Source of the DNA: Teretinema zuelzerae
GTDB lineage: Bacteria > Spirochaetota > Spirochaetia > Treponematales > Treponemataceae
Direction of reading: 5' to 3'
Length of the DNA stretch: 64,000 nucleotides
NCBI RefSeq assembly: GCF_021021555.1
Contig: NZ_JAINWA010000001.1
Span: 744,001-808,000, forward strand
The notes under the pieces: generated by a model
Database searches by the model: none
What the model saw: only the letters and a program-made list of their open reading frames with translations
What the model was told of the DNA's origin: nothing
Made by a program: the position numbers and the translations under genes
Shown here: one piece after another, positions 43,913 through 51,846 of the stretch
Layout: each line of letters begins with the position of its first letter
How positions within the stretch are numbered: the stretch's first letter is position 1

Positions 43913-45394
43913 CTAGCAATACAAACGGGACTGATCCTCGCGGAGGCCCTTCATCTGGTCGGAGGGAAAGCCTGCAAGGGGAGAAAAAAGGCGCTGCAAA
44001 ATCTGCAGGTATTGCCGGCACTTATACGCTTCGTGGTGCGATTCGCCCCGGAGCTCGGATTTCTCCCAGCTTTCGAGGTCCGAAAGGCGAAGCTCGACGG
44101 GAAGCGTATGCTGGCTCGTATATACCGCCGTTCCCGCCGCCGGGGGGAAGTCGTCGCCGGAAACAAGAACGTGGCCGCTCTCCGCCGCGTGAACGACCGG
44201 GACCGAAAAATGGAGCTTGCACTGGATCTTGCGGTGGGAATCCGATGAATGAGGGTTAAGGCCGCGGTCGGTCGTCAAACTCCGATAAAACGAGACGGCG
44301 TTGCGCCGCACCGAATCAGCGGAGGCCCCGGTCCGAACTCCCTCCCGGATCGCGAGAGCGTCCATCAAACCCTGCACCGCTTTCTCCATATCCTCGGGGG
44401 AATCGTAGAGGGTTTGGGTGATGGAAGCGGAGGCGGTATTCTCCTGCAGAATGACGCCCTGCTTCTGGAGGGCGTGGAAAAGGGTCAGGGAGTCGTCCCG
44501 GCGCTTGAGAAGGAAGGTCACCGCGACCACATCGCGGATCGACCAGGATTCGCCGGACTCGTCCTTGCCGAGCTTCGCGAACATGCTGGCGGGACTCTTG
44601 AGCCGAGCCTTTATATCGACGAGTTCTACCCGTACGCCGTCGCCGCTGTTGAAAAAAAGAGAGCCGTCCTTTTCCCGCGTTACCGAGGCGCCGAGCTTCG
44701 CGAAAAAGGACGCGCACTGCACATAGGCGCACCGGGCTCCCTCGTCGGCGGGAACCGAGGAGGCAGAGGTCCAGTCATGCCCGAAAAGCCGGGACAGGGG
44801 AATGTTTTTTTCCCGGAAGAAAAAACCGAGAACCGCGAAATTCCGGATATCCTGGCTATCCTCTTCCAGCGACTTCACCAGATGGGAAGCCTTTAAAAGA
44901 GAACAGGCGGCGAACCGCCAGCGGGGCGGAATTGATTCGGGAAAGCCGGAATCTCCCCGGAACAGATCGGGGTACTTGGCTGAAGAGGCGAGAAGAAAGA
45001 GGTTTCTCGGATCGCGTTCGGCGGCTTCCCGGAAAGGGCCGGAGGCGAATAGAGCCCGCAGTTCCGAAAGCCGGGAGAGGGTTTCGCGATAGAGGAGCGT
45101 TCTGGGAGAGTCGATCGACAACAACGGTTGAAGGGAGGAACGCAAATCGGGGATGAAGGACGACAAAATCCAGCTCAGGGCCTGCCTCACATAGGCAGAC
45201 GCCCGTTCCAGTTCTCCGGGAGCGGGCTCGCCCTGTTCAAGGCGGAAGCCCCGGTTTCCCATCATCAGGGAAGCGCCGCGGAGAGCCGCTTCGTAGTCCG
45301 GGCAGCCGCGCAGCAAATACGGAGTCAGTTCAGTCCTGTCCAGGACTGAACCGAAAATATCGTGAAATAGTTCCTGCCCCTCTTCTTCGCCCAT
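43913..45394 (-). CDS. Unknown protein with RelA/SpoT-synthetase-like C-terminal half
   Basis: This 493-residue cytoplasmic protein starts after GGGAGGAATCT. Residues 1-240 are helical and unrecognised. Residues 255-460 follow the order of RSH synthetase motifs. ARLKSPASMFAKL (R264, K266) matches RVKSxxSIxxKL. SIRDVVAVTFLL (D288) matches DDIAGIRI. SDSHRKIQCKLHF (about 385-397) sits where GYRSLHxxV is expected, but the guanine-stacking Tyr is absent. LPVELRLSDLESWEKSE (E434) with HHEAYK matches VEIQIRTxxxxWAxxEHxxxYK. It may therefore be a nucleotidyltransferase-fold relative, active or not. It is monocistronic with its own terminator. Confidence 0.6.
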   Translation of the reverse strand: MGEEEGQELFHDIFGSVLDRTELTPYLLRGCPDYEAALRGASLMMGNRGFRLEQGEPAPGELERASAYVRQALSWILSSFIPDLRSSLQPLLSIDSPRTLLYRETLSRLSELRALFASGPFREAAERDPRNLFLLASSAKYPDLFRGDSGFPESIPPRWRFAACSLLKASHLVKSLEEDSQDIRNFAVLGFFFREKNIPLSRLFGHDWTSASSVPADEGARCAYVQCASFFAKLGASVTREKDGSLFFNSGDGVRVELVDIKARLKSPASMFAKLGKDESGESWSIRDVVAVTFLLKRRDDSLTLFHALQKQGVILQENTASASITQTLYDSPEDMEKAVQGLMDALAIREGVRTGASADSVRRNAVSFYRSLTTDRGLNPHSSDSHRKIQCKLHFSVPVVHAAESGHVLVSGDDFPPAAGTAVYTSQHTLPVELRLSDLESWEKSELRGESHHEAYKCRQYLQILQRLFSPLAGFPSDQMKGLREDQSRLYC

Positions 45395-45445
45395 AGATTC
45401 CTCCCGCGGGCGCCTTTACCCTTCGGGAGTCATATTACTACGCGT

Positions 45446-45471
45446 AAAAAAAAGGGGCAACCGAAACCGGC
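45446..45471 (-). terminator. Possible terminator of the NifX/Mrp operon
   Basis: A weak GC-rich inverted repeat (GCCGGTTTCGGTTGC on the minus strand) is followed by eight T, just after the stop of the NifX-like gene at 45482. The stem is short, so the call is tentative. Confidence 0.4.
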
Positions 45472-45481
45472 ATGAAAAAGA

Positions 45482-45817
45482 TCAGTGATCGCAGGCGTTC
45501 GCTCCGGTAATCAGCATGCCGGAAAGGAACTGGTTCACGATCTCGTCGGAGGCTCCCGGCTGGGCTCCGGTTATGACGACGATGCCGCGTTCGGTGAACA
45601 GGTCGCGCGCCCGATTTCCCATGCCGCCTGCGATAATGTGGGTGATGCCCTTTTCTCCCAGAAAGCGGGGCAAAAGACCCGGCTCATGGGGAGGGGCTTC
45701 AATATAGCTTTTCCCCGACGCTTTCTTGTCCGCGGAAACTTCGAACACATCGAAACCGGCGCAATGGCCGAAATGAAGATTTAATCGGCCCTCGGCCACT
45801 GGTACAGCTATTCTCAT
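45482..45817 (-). CDS. NifX/ORP-fold protein (MTH1175-like)
   Basis: The 111-residue protein of the dinitrogenase Fe-Mo cofactor-binding superfamily starts MRIAVPVAEGRLNLHFGHCAGFDVFEV. It ends EIVNQFLSGMLITGANACDH, which is typical of the MTH1175/ORP group. These bind metal clusters and work with Mrp-type ATPases rather than nitrogenase here. The start overlaps the mrp stop by 4 bases, showing a tight pair. The operon has a sigma54 promoter at 47.07 kb. Confidence 0.88.
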   Translation of the reverse strand: MRIAVPVAEGRLNLHFGHCAGFDVFEVSADKKASGKSYIEAPPHEPGLLPRFLGEKGITHIIAGGMGNRARDLFTERGIVVITGAQPGASDEIVNQFLSGMLITGANACDH

Positions 45818-46593
45818 ACAAGACTCCTTGTTATTGTTTCATAGACAGCGCTCACCGGCGAGTCCTTGAATTGAGTTACATAGGGAATTCCCGAGTCCCC
45901 GGCTTCTCCGACCGCGGGATCGAGGGGGAGAGCGCCCAGGAAGGGAACTCCGTATTTTTCCGCAAGGCGCTTTCCGCCGCCTTCCTTGAATATGTAGGTA
46001 ATTTTCTTGCACTCGGGGCAGACGAATCCCGACATATTCTCGATGATTCCCGTTACCGGGAGATTCAACTGCTTACAGAAGTTGATGGACTTGCTGACGT
46101 CGACGGAGGCCACATTCTGCGGAGTCGTTACGATGATCGCGCCGTCCGAATTCCCGATGAGCTGGATGACCGAAAGGGGCTCGTCTCCGGTCCCGGGAGG
46201 ACAGTCCACCACGAGGCAGTCGAGCTCTCCCCAGTCTACGTCTTCCAGAAACTGGCGGATTACTCCGTTTTTCATCGGACCCCGCCAGATCACCGGAGCG
46301 TCTTCTGCCTGCAGCATAAAGCCGATGGACATCACCTTGAGATTCGGAATCGAAGGAATCTCCACCGGGAAAATCCGCTCTCCGTCCCCGACTAACCGCT
46401 CATCGCCGAGGCCCAGCATCGTCGGAACGCTCGGTCCGTGAATATCCACGTCCAGAAGTCCCACCTTCTTACCCTGAAGGGCGAGACTCGCCGCAAAGTT
46501 CACCGCGACGGTGCTTTTTCCCACACCGCCCTTTCCTGACATCACGATGTATTTTTTCGCCACGTGATCCATTTTTACCGTTTCAATTGCCAT
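45814..46593 (-). CDS. mrp: Mrp/NBP35-type Fe-S carrier P-loop ATPase
   Basis: This 259-residue ParA/MinD-superfamily ATPase has the deviant Walker A VMSGKGGVGKSTVAVNFA and the switch regions GLLDVDIHGPS and LVVDCPPGTGDEPLS. The cluster-ligating Cys pair is in SGFVCPECKK. It binds and transfers Fe-S clusters. The ribosome site is GGGGAGATAGA. It lies between two NifX-fold genes in the ORP-like cluster, the arrangement known from the Desulfovibrio ORP system. Confidence 0.93.
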   Translation of the reverse strand: MAIETVKMDHVAKKYIVMSGKGGVGKSTVAVNFAASLALQGKKVGLLDVDIHGPSVPTMLGLGDERLVGDGERIFPVEIPSIPNLKVMSIGFMLQAEDAPVIWRGPMKNGVIRQFLEDVDWGELDCLVVDCPPGTGDEPLSVIQLIGNSDGAIIVTTPQNVASVDVSKSINFCKQLNLPVTGIIENMSGFVCPECKKITYIFKEGGGKRLAEKYGVPFLGALPLDPAVGEAGDSGIPYVTQFKDSPVSAVYETITRSLV

Positions 46594-46661
46594 TCTATCT
46601 CCCCAGCCGAATAATCGGCCTTATGTAATCGTGCACAATAAGCAGTAATAACTGCCTTCGC

Positions 46662-47063
46662 TCACTGCGTGCCCCGCAACGCCGGACCAAGACGGTTACC
46701 CTGGCCGCGCCTCCTGCACCGTCTGCGGGGGCAGCCGCATCCGGGCATCGAGAACAGCTCCTGTTCCAAAGTGCCGGCCTTCAGCGCTTCCAGAATCCTG
46801 GCCACCGGCCCCGCCGCGAAGGAAAGCGCTTCTATTCCCTGATCGAGGAGAGCGTCCTCGTATTCGCGCGACAAAGCGCCGCACACCAGATGGGTCACCC
46901 CCCGGCCCGAAAGAAACCGAGCCCGATCATCGGCGTCGAACGAGGGAAAGAGGTCGGGTTCGGGAAGAGGTCCTTCCAATCCGCCTGAAAAAATGAGACA
47001 CCGTTCGGAAACATCGAACACCGGGGCGATTCGCCCGTTCCACACTGATAACGCCAGGGTCAT
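46662..47063 (-). CDS. NifX/ORP-fold protein with Cys/Arg-rich tail
   Basis: The 133-residue product from ATG 47063 starts MTLALSVWNGRIAPVFDVSERCLIF, the standard NifX-fold beginning. It ends MPGCGCPRRRCRRRGQG, the Cys/Arg tail typical of a subset of ORP-cluster proteins. The upstream sigma54 promoter (47074-47089) predicts transcription beginning at the first base of the ATG, consistent with the lack of a Shine-Dalgarno. It is the first gene of an operon that continues to mrp. Confidence 0.82.
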   Translation of the reverse strand: MTLALSVWNGRIAPVFDVSERCLIFSGGLEGPLPEPDLFPSFDADDRARFLSGRGVTHLVCGALSREYEDALLDQGIEALSFAAGPVARILEALKAGTLEQELFSMPGCGCPRRRCRRRGQGNRLGPALRGTQ

Positions 47064-47073
47064 ACTCTGATAT

Positions 47074-47089
47074 AGCAAATACCGTGCCA
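47074..47089 (-). promoter_or_regulatory. Sigma54 (-24/-12) promoter of the NifX-Mrp operon
   Basis: The minus strand reads TGGCACGGTATTTGCT, which meets every conserved position of TGGCACG-N4-TTGCW. The predicted start of transcription is 47063, the A of the start codon. A TTGCA-N4-TGCAA-like site is centred 83.5 bases upstream. Confidence 0.85.
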
Positions 47090-47139
47090 TGCGTGCGGCA
47101 TGGAACAGGAAGAGAAAACCATCTCTATAAGAGGAAGGA

Positions 47140-47153
47140 TTGCACGACTGGAA
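47140..47153. promoter_or_regulatory. Predicted activator site (UAS) for the NifX-Mrp sigma54 promoter
   Basis: TTGCACGACTGGAA matches TTGCA-N4-TGCAA in 9 of 10 positions. It is centred at -83.5 from the predicted start. The same distance is seen at the other sigma54 promoter (51333-51346). Confidence 0.6.
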
Positions 47154-47193
47154 GGAAATTGATTGCAATAACGCACGATCAATGAACTCTTTA

Positions 47194-47207
47194 TTGCATC
47201 TCTGCAA
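47194..47207. promoter_or_regulatory. Perfect TTGCA-N4-TGCAA operator between divergent genes
   Basis: TTGCATCTCTGCAA is a perfect copy of the palindrome found beside the sigma54 activator gene. It lies between the divergent NifX-Mrp operon and the C_GCAxxG_C_C gene and could serve both. Confidence 0.7.
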
Positions 47208-47216
47208 TTAACGCTC

Positions 47217-47232
47217 AGGACGCTGTATTGCA
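47217..47232 (+). promoter_or_regulatory. Probable weaker sigma54 promoter of the C_GCAxxG_C_C gene
   Basis: AGGACGCTGTATTGCA keeps the invariant GG-N10-GC spacing and TTGCA, but departs from consensus between. The predicted start is about 47243, 33 bases before ATG 47276. Confidence 0.45.
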
Positions 47233-47275
47233 GAACGGGCGCCGGCTGTTATAAGGTACGAAAAAGGACACACAT

Positions 47276-47734
47276 ATGAACCACGGAGAAAAAGCGGTAG
47301 ATTTCTTTTGCAGGGGCTTTAACTGCGCCCAGTCGACGGCTGCGGCATTCGCCGAAGAGGCCGGAATGGATGAAAAAACAATCTGCACGATGATGGCGGG
47401 TTTCGGCGGAGGAGTCGGAGGATCGCGCGAAATGTGCGGCGCGGCGACCGGCATGGTATGGGCGCTGGGATTGTTTTTCGGAGACTACGATCCTCACGAC
47501 ACGGAAGCTAAAACGCGGCTCTATCGGACGGTCCGCGAAGGAATCCACGAGTTCACTGAACTGTTCGGAACAACCTGCTGCAGGGAGCTGCTCGCGAAGG
47601 CCGGATGCCTGCCCAAGCCCGATCCGTCGGTGCGGAACGCAGAATACTATTCAAAACGTCCCTGCGCGCACTTTGTACAGGCCGCCGCGGAAATCGCCGA
47701 CAGGTTGAAAAGAGAGCAGATCACGGCCGGTTGA
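47276..47734 (+). CDS. C_GCAxxG_C_C family redox protein
   Basis: The 152-residue protein has the family signature spread over [11 protein letters not shown], then [25 protein letters not shown] and [12 protein letters not shown]. All the named Cys positions are present. These proteins, frequent in anaerobes, are thought to bind a redox cofactor or Fe-S cluster. It is divergent from the NifX-Mrp operon and shares its operator region. Its last 14 bases overlap the 3' end of the sigma54 activator gene on the other strand. Confidence 0.9.
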   Translation: MNHGEKAVDFFCRGFNCAQSTAAAFAEEAGMDEKTICTMMAGFGGGVGGSREMCGAATGMVWALGLFFGDYDPHDTEAKTRLYRTVREGIHEFTELFGTTCCRELLAKAGCLPKPDPSVRNAEYYSKRPCAHFVQAAAEIADRLKREQITAG

Positions 47735-49070
47735 TGCCGTACTTTTTCATTTTTCGCCAGAGGGTTGCCTTGTCGATGTCGAGGGCCTGGGCGGTACGGG
47801 CGCGGTTCCATCCGAAGTTGTCCAGGGCCGCGAGAATGCAGTCCCGTTCGGCTTCATCGCGGACCCGCAGGACTCCTGCTCCCGCCTCGCCTGAAAGGGC
47901 GTCCTTCGCGCAGACGACCGGAGACTGAAGCTCCGGCGGAAGCAGATCCTTGTCGATCTCCGGCGCCTTGGCGAGAACGACCATCCGCTCGACCACGTTC
48001 TCGAGTTCGCGGATGTTGCCCGGCCACGAATACGCGTAAAAGCGCGAGAAGACCTCGGGTGAAAACCCGTCTATCGTACGGTTCATCCTGACCGCGAACG
48101 TATTCAGAAAACCCGCGGCGAGATCCGGAATGTCCTCTCTCCTCTCCCTCAGCGGGGGAAGAACGAGGCTGATCACGTTTATCCGGTAATATAAGTCGCG
48201 GCGGAAGCTTCCATCGTTCGCCATGTTCGCAAGATCGCGGTTCGTAGCCGTTACGAGCCGAACGTCCGTGCGAACCGGTTTGGTTCCGCCCAGGGGCTCG
48301 TACTCGCGCTCCTGCAAAACGCGCAGGAGCTTCACCTGCAACGAGGCGGGAATATCGCCGATTTCATCGAGAAACAGAGTGCCTCCTTCGGCCAGAGCGA
48401 AGCGGCCGGGTTTATCCCGGTCGGCTCCGGTGAAGGCTCCCTTGCGGAAGCCGAATAATTCGGATTCAAGAAGGCTTTCGGGAATGGCGCTGCAGTTCAC
48501 CGCCACGAAGGGGCCGTCCCTGCGGGGGCTGAGCGAATGAAGAGTCCGGGCCAAGACTTCCTTTCCGGTTCCCGTCTCTCCCTGAATCAGCACTGACGCG
48601 GTCGACTCGGCGACGGCGGGAAGCATTCCGAGAAGCGGTTCCATCGAAGGGCTTTTGCTCCGGAACAGGGGATTCGGACCGCGGCTCGCCAGCTCCTTGC
48701 GGAGATCCTCGAGCTCGCTCAAATCGCGGAAGGTTTCCGCCCCTCCGATCACCGCCCCGGAGGCGTCGGTCAGCAGGGCGGTCGAAACGCTGATGGGGAC
48801 CCGCTTTCCTTTTTTGGTGACGCAGTATCCCGTACGGTCGATGAGCGGCTTGCCCGTCTTCATGGTCCGCTTAAGCGGGCAGGCCGATTCGCACATATTC
48901 GAACGGAATACTTCAAAGCAGTATCGGCCGACCGCCTGGCCGCGGGGCACGCCGGTGATCCGCTCGGCGGCCCGGTTGAAAGAGCTGATCTTCCACTCTT
49001 CGTCCACCGTGAACACGCCGTCGGATATGCTTTCCAGAATCCGGGCTGTAAAAGCTTCGTCTGCAATCAT
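47721..49070 (-). CDS. Sigma54-dependent transcriptional activator (PAS-AAA+-Fis)
   Basis: ATG 49070 gives about 449 residues. An N-terminal PAS domain ([20 protein letters not shown]) contains a [16 protein letters not shown] segment with a CxxxC pair, which suits redox or metal sensing. The AAA+ domain has Walker [14 protein letters not shown], the sigma54-contact loop [10 protein letters not shown], Walker [14 protein letters not shown], and an arginine-finger region. The C-terminus is a Fis-type HTH ([27 protein letters not shown]). It lies inside the ORP-like cluster. Two TTGCA-N4-TGCAA motifs cover its promoter, so autoregulation is likely. In Desulfovibrio an equivalent regulator controls the ORP operons. 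Confidence 0.93.
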   Translation of the reverse strand: MIADEAFTARILESISDGVFTVDEEWKISSFNRAAERITGVPRGQAVGRYCFEVFRSNMCESACPLKRTMKTGKPLIDRTGYCVTKKGKRVPISVSTALLTDASGAVIGGAETFRDLSELEDLRKELASRGPNPLFRSKSPSMEPLLGMLPAVAESTASVLIQGETGTGKEVLARTLHSLSPRRDGPFVAVNCSAIPESLLESELFGFRKGAFTGADRDKPGRFALAEGGTLFLDEIGDIPASLQVKLLRVLQEREYEPLGGTKPVRTDVRLVTATNRDLANMANDGSFRRDLYYRINVISLVLPPLRERREDIPDLAAGFLNTFAVRMNRTIDGFSPEVFSRFYAYSWPGNIRELENVVERMVVLAKAPEIDKDLLPPELQSPVVCAKDALSGEAGAGVLRVRDEAERDCILAALDNFGWNRARTAQALDIDKATLWRKMKKYGINRP

Positions 49071-49072
49071 AA

Positions 49073-49106
49073 TTGCAATATTACAACGTCTATTGCAATT
49101 CTGCAA
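49073..49106. promoter_or_regulatory. Tandem operators over the activator gene promoter
   Basis: TTGCAATATTACAA (49073-49086, 9/10) and TTGCAATTCTGCAA (49093-49106, perfect) are 20 bases apart, about two helical turns. The minus-strand extended -10 TGT-AATATT (49077-49085) lies inside the first site and would start transcription at ATG 49070, which has no ribosome site. Binding here should repress the activator's own gene. Confidence 0.65.
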
Positions 49107-49992
49107 CCAACACGTCCCACAACGAGGCCGCCGCCTGCGAGGCCGGACACGAGGGATTGTATTCGATGATGCTTTTTCCCGCGATCTGTGCGCGCGTAAC
49201 AGACGGATCCCAGGGCATCGTACCGAGGAAGGGAACCGAGTTCCGGCCGCACCACGAGCGTATTTCGTCGCTTTGAGCGGGGTTGATGTCCGCCTTGTTC
49301 ACCGCGACGAAAAATCTGACGCCCAGATGCTTCGCGAGAGACGCGACCCGCTCAAGATCGTGGAGGCCCGATACAGTCGGCTCGGTTACGACGAGGGCCG
49401 CGTCGGCTCCCGTGATCGAAGCGATTACCGGACAGCCTGTTCCCGGAGATCCGTCGACGATGATCCAGTCTGCGTTTTTCTCTCCGGCGATCCGCTTCGC
49501 ATCCTTGCGCACCGAGGTGACGAGCTTGCCCGAATTCTCGGCGCGTATGTCGAGTGCGGCATGGACGAGCACGCCGAAGCGGGTGTTCGACACATACTGT
49601 TCGCCGCATCTGCGGTCCGGAAAATCGATCGCGTGAGCGGGGCAAAAGCGCACGCAGACGCCGCAGCCTTCGCAGGAGCCTTCCTCGACTACGCAGCCGG
49701 CGGCTGCTGAAAGCGAAATGGCGTCGAATCGGCAAAGCGCGGCGCAATCGGCGCATCCGCCGTCCTGGCCGGTCGAAATGCACTTGAGCGGATCGATCCG
49801 CGCTACATGGCCGCTGATGAACTCGCGCTTTTCCTGCACCTCGGGATTAAAGAGAAGATGCAAATCCGCCGCATCCACATCGCAGTCCGCAAACACGGCA
49901 GACCCGGATCGGGACGCGAGAGACGCGATTGCGGCGGTCATGCTCGTTTTTCCGGTGCCGCCCTTGCCGCTGATGATTATCAATTCTTTCAT
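49090..49992 (-). CDS. MinD-type ATPase with inserted ferredoxin domain (ORP complex type), second copy
   Basis: The product of about 300 residues has the P-loop [18 protein letters not shown]. Two 4Fe-4S motifs are inserted at about residues 60-120 (the first Cys-rich with CADCAALC, then [12 protein letters not shown]). The switch region is [18 protein letters not shown]. This MinD/ferredoxin fusion is characteristic of Orp ATPases and MinD-like Fe-S proteins of strict anaerobes. It overlaps the sister gene upstream by 4 bases, and the regulator gene begins 20 bases downstream. Confidence 0.9.
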   Translation of the reverse strand: MKELIIISGKGGTGKTSMTAAIASLASRSGSAVFADCDVDAADLHLLFNPEVQEKREFISGHVARIDPLKCISTGQDGGCADCAALCRFDAISLSAAAGCVVEEGSCEGCGVCVRFCPAHAIDFPDRRCGEQYVSNTRFGVLVHAALDIRAENSGKLVTSVRKDAKRIAGEKNADWIIVDGSPGTGCPVIASITGADAALVVTEPTVSGLHDLERVASLAKHLGVRFFVAVNKADINPAQSDEIRSWCGRNSVPFLGTMPWDPSVTRAQIAGKSIIEYNPSCPASQAAASLWDVLVAELQ

Positions 49993-50882
49993 TGTACTCC
50001 TCCGGATGCCGGCCGCGCACTGGTTTTCATGCGCACAGCCAAAGCGGAAAACACGCTCCGGTATTCGGGCGCCGACTCGACCAGGGGTTGCCCGCGCGAA
50101 TAGCCTTCCGCGATGCGGCGGTCTTCCGGGATTTGAAGCAGCAAATCGATGCCTTCCCGTCCGCAATACCGCACGACGCGGTCGTCGCCTGAATCGCTCC
50201 GGTTCACGATTACGCCGAAGGGAATGCCCATTTTGCGCACCGTCTTCACCGCGAGATCCAGATCGTGAAGGCCGAAGGGAGTCGGTTCGGTCACCAGTAC
50301 TACATAGTCGGCGCCGGTTACCGCGGTTCCCATCGGACAAGAAGTTCCCGGCGGCGAATCGATGATTTCAAAAACATCCACAGCGCCGGCTTCCTGTTCG
50401 GCGGCCGAACGGTCTTTTACCGCGCGGATGACCGGAGGGGACATCGCGTTTCCAATGGACAGAAGGCCCTGAATGATCCGGAGGGAACTTTCCCCTGCGC
50501 GCGAAACGGAGGCGCAGGCAAGCGTTCCGATTGCGACCGGTTCTTCGCGGATCGCGTCGACCGGGCATACGAGGGCGCAGCCGCCGCAGGAATGGCACAA
50601 CTCCGGGAACACCATCACGGTCGTGCCGATGTGGACGATCGCGTTGAATTCGCAAAACCGAGCGCACTCGCCGCAGGAAGTACACGCGCTTTCATCGATT
50701 ACCGGCACGGGAACCGTAACCGCGGATTCCTCGATTCCGTTCAGTTTCAGAAAAAGGGCGGCGTTCGGCTCTTCGACATCGCAGTCGAGAAGGGCCGCAC
50801 GGCCCGGAGCGGAGAGGGCAAGAGAGACGGCGACGGTTGTCTTTCCCGTCCCGCCCTTGCCCGAAGCGACAGCTATTCTCAT
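49989..50882 (-). CDS. MinD-type ATPase with inserted ferredoxin domain (ORP complex type), first copy
   Basis: The 297-residue product from ATG 50882 has the P-loop [18 protein letters not shown], then two 4Fe-4S motifs (CTSCGECARFCEF and CHSCGGCALVCP) between the P-loop and the nucleotide switch IIDSPPGTSCPMGTAV. It is a paralogue of the next gene, and the two probably form a heterodimer. It overlaps the NifX-like gene upstream (ATGA). The three genes are driven by the sigma54 promoter at 51266-51281. Confidence 0.9.
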   Translation of the reverse strand: MRIAVASGKGGTGKTTVAVSLALSAPGRAALLDCDVEEPNAALFLKLNGIEESAVTVPVPVIDESACTSCGECARFCEFNAIVHIGTTVMVFPELCHSCGGCALVCPVDAIREEPVAIGTLACASVSRAGESSLRIIQGLLSIGNAMSPPVIRAVKDRSAAEQEAGAVDVFEIIDSPPGTSCPMGTAVTGADYVVLVTEPTPFGLHDLDLAVKTVRKMGIPFGVIVNRSDSGDDRVVRYCGREGIDLLLQIPEDRRIAEGYSRGQPLVESAPEYRSVFSALAVRMKTSARPASGGVQ

Positions 50883-51241
50883 ACCCAGTGGCCCTCGACG
50901 TCGGCGTCGCTGATCTGCTTGAGCTCGCCCTTCTTCCATGCCTGATAAACGTCGGCCACCGTTCCTCCGGGGGCAAGATAGACGGGAACTCCCGCGGCCG
51001 AAAGCACCTTGAAAGCCTTCGGTCCGGTATGTCCCGAGACGCAAGCCCGGGCTCCGGCGTTCACAACGTGCTGAGCCGCCTGGATTCCGGCGCCCTGGGC
51101 CGCTTCCAGGTTCTGGGTATTGTCCAGGGCGGTGAACGAATCGTCCTCCGTGTCGAACACGATAAAAGCGGCGGCGCGGCCGAACCGAGAATCCATTTGA
51201 GAATCAGGAATTTTTCCCGAAGAGGTAATAGCGATTTTCAT
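50879..51241 (-). CDS. NifX/ORP-fold protein, first gene of the ATPase operon
   Basis: The 120-residue product from ATG 51241 follows TTGGAGGCTTTT. It starts MKIAITSSGKIPDSQMDSRFGRAAAFIVFD and shows GARACVSGHTGPKAFKVL, a standard NifX/ORP fold that can bind a metal cluster. It is the third such protein in the cluster. The predicted sigma54 start (51255) gives a 14-base leader. Confidence 0.88.
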   Translation of the reverse strand: MKIAITSSGKIPDSQMDSRFGRAAAFIVFDTEDDSFTALDNTQNLEAAQGAGIQAAQHVVNAGARACVSGHTGPKAFKVLSAAGVPVYLAPGGTVADVYQAWKKGELKQISDADVEGHWV

Positions 51242-51265
51242 AAAAGCCTCCAACACAAGTACTCT

Positions 51266-51281
51266 AGCAAGATTCATGCCA
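51266..51281 (-). promoter_or_regulatory. Sigma54 promoter of the NifX-ATPase operon
   Basis: The minus strand reads TGGCATGAATCTTGCT, matching TGGCAYG-N4-TTGCW at every conserved base. The predicted start is about 51255. A candidate activator site is centred 84.5 bases upstream. Confidence 0.88.
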
Positions 51282-51291
51282 TTCAAAACCC

Positions 51292-51333
51292 GTGACAAAT
51301 ATCACAGACGAAGCGTTCATAATTCGCTAGACT
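51292..51333 (+). promoter_or_regulatory. CRP/FNR-type palindrome and permease promoter
   Basis: GTGACAAATATCAC (51292-51305) has the GTGA-N6-TCAC form of CRP/FNR/HcpR-family sites. A -10-like TAGACT at 51328-51333 would start transcription at about 51340. That centres the palindrome at -41.5, the usual class II activator position. It points to the permease genes. Confidence 0.5.
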
Positions 51334-51346
51334 TGCATCAGTTGAA
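51333..51346. promoter_or_regulatory. Predicted activator site for the NifX-ATPase sigma54 promoter
   Basis: TTGCATCAGTTGAA matches TTGCA-N4-TGCAA in 8 of 10 positions and is centred at -84.5 from the predicted sigma54 start. The distance equals that at 47140-47153 within one base. Confidence 0.5.
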
Positions 51347-51363
51347 GAAGAGAGGGGGACCCG

Positions 51364-51846
51364 ATGGACACTATTTTTCTATACGGCATCGCATTGCTGC
51401 TTTTTATCCTGTCTTTCGCCGCGGACCGGCAGAAGACGAAAAAAGCGTTCAGCAAGGGATTGAAAGCATTGGAGGGAATACTGCCGCAATTCATCGCGGT
51501 AGTCGCGCTGATTGCGATCATGCTCTCCCTTCTCGAACCGCAAACCATTTCACGCTTCATCGGCAGCGACTCCGGTCCCCTCGGCGTAATCCTTGCGGGC
51601 CTCATCGGGTCGATCACCCTGATTCCCGGCTTCGTCGCTTTTCCCCTCGCGGGAGAACTGCTGAAAAATGGTGCGGGAACGCTTCAGATCGCAACCTTTG
51701 TTTCCGCTCTGATGATGGTGGGAGTCATCACGCTGCCGGTGGAAATCTCGTACTTCGGCAAGCGCGCGGCAGTGTTGAGAAACCTGCTCGCCCTCGCGTT
51801 TTCCTTCGCGGCGGCCTTTTTCATCGCATGGGCGGCGGGAATATGA
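51364..51846 (+). CDS. Half-size predicted permease (ArsP/DUF318-like), first of pair
   Basis: The 160-residue protein starts after AGAGGGGGACCCG. It has four to five helices. The recurring permease motif is SRFIGSDSGPLGVILAGLIGS followed by ITLIPGFVAFPLAGELLKNG. It resembles half of the PF03773 permease family. The stop overlaps the start of the second permease (ATGA), so the two probably assemble as one transporter. It is divergent from the sigma54-driven ATPase operon. The substrate is unknown. Confidence 0.75.
   Translation: MDTIFLYGIALLLFILSFAADRQKTKKAFSKGLKALEGILPQFIAVVALIAIMLSLLEPQTISRFIGSDSGPLGVILAGLIGSITLIPGFVAFPLAGELLKNGAGTLQIATFVSALMMVGVITLPVEISYFGKRAAVLRNLLALAFSFAAAFFIAWAAGI

Noticed and set aside
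46594-46661. Separate sigma54 promoter directly before mrp
   Set aside because: GGCACG-N4-GAGC on the minus strand has the GG/GC spacing but lacks the TT before GC. Co-transcription with the preceding gene is simpler.
45482-51241. Nitrogen-fixation cluster, because of three NifX-type proteins and a sigma54 activator
   Set aside because: No nifHDK, nifB, nifE or nifN is present. NifX-fold proteins with Mrp/MinD ATPases are the ORP-type arrangement. The activator lacks a NifA-type N-terminus.
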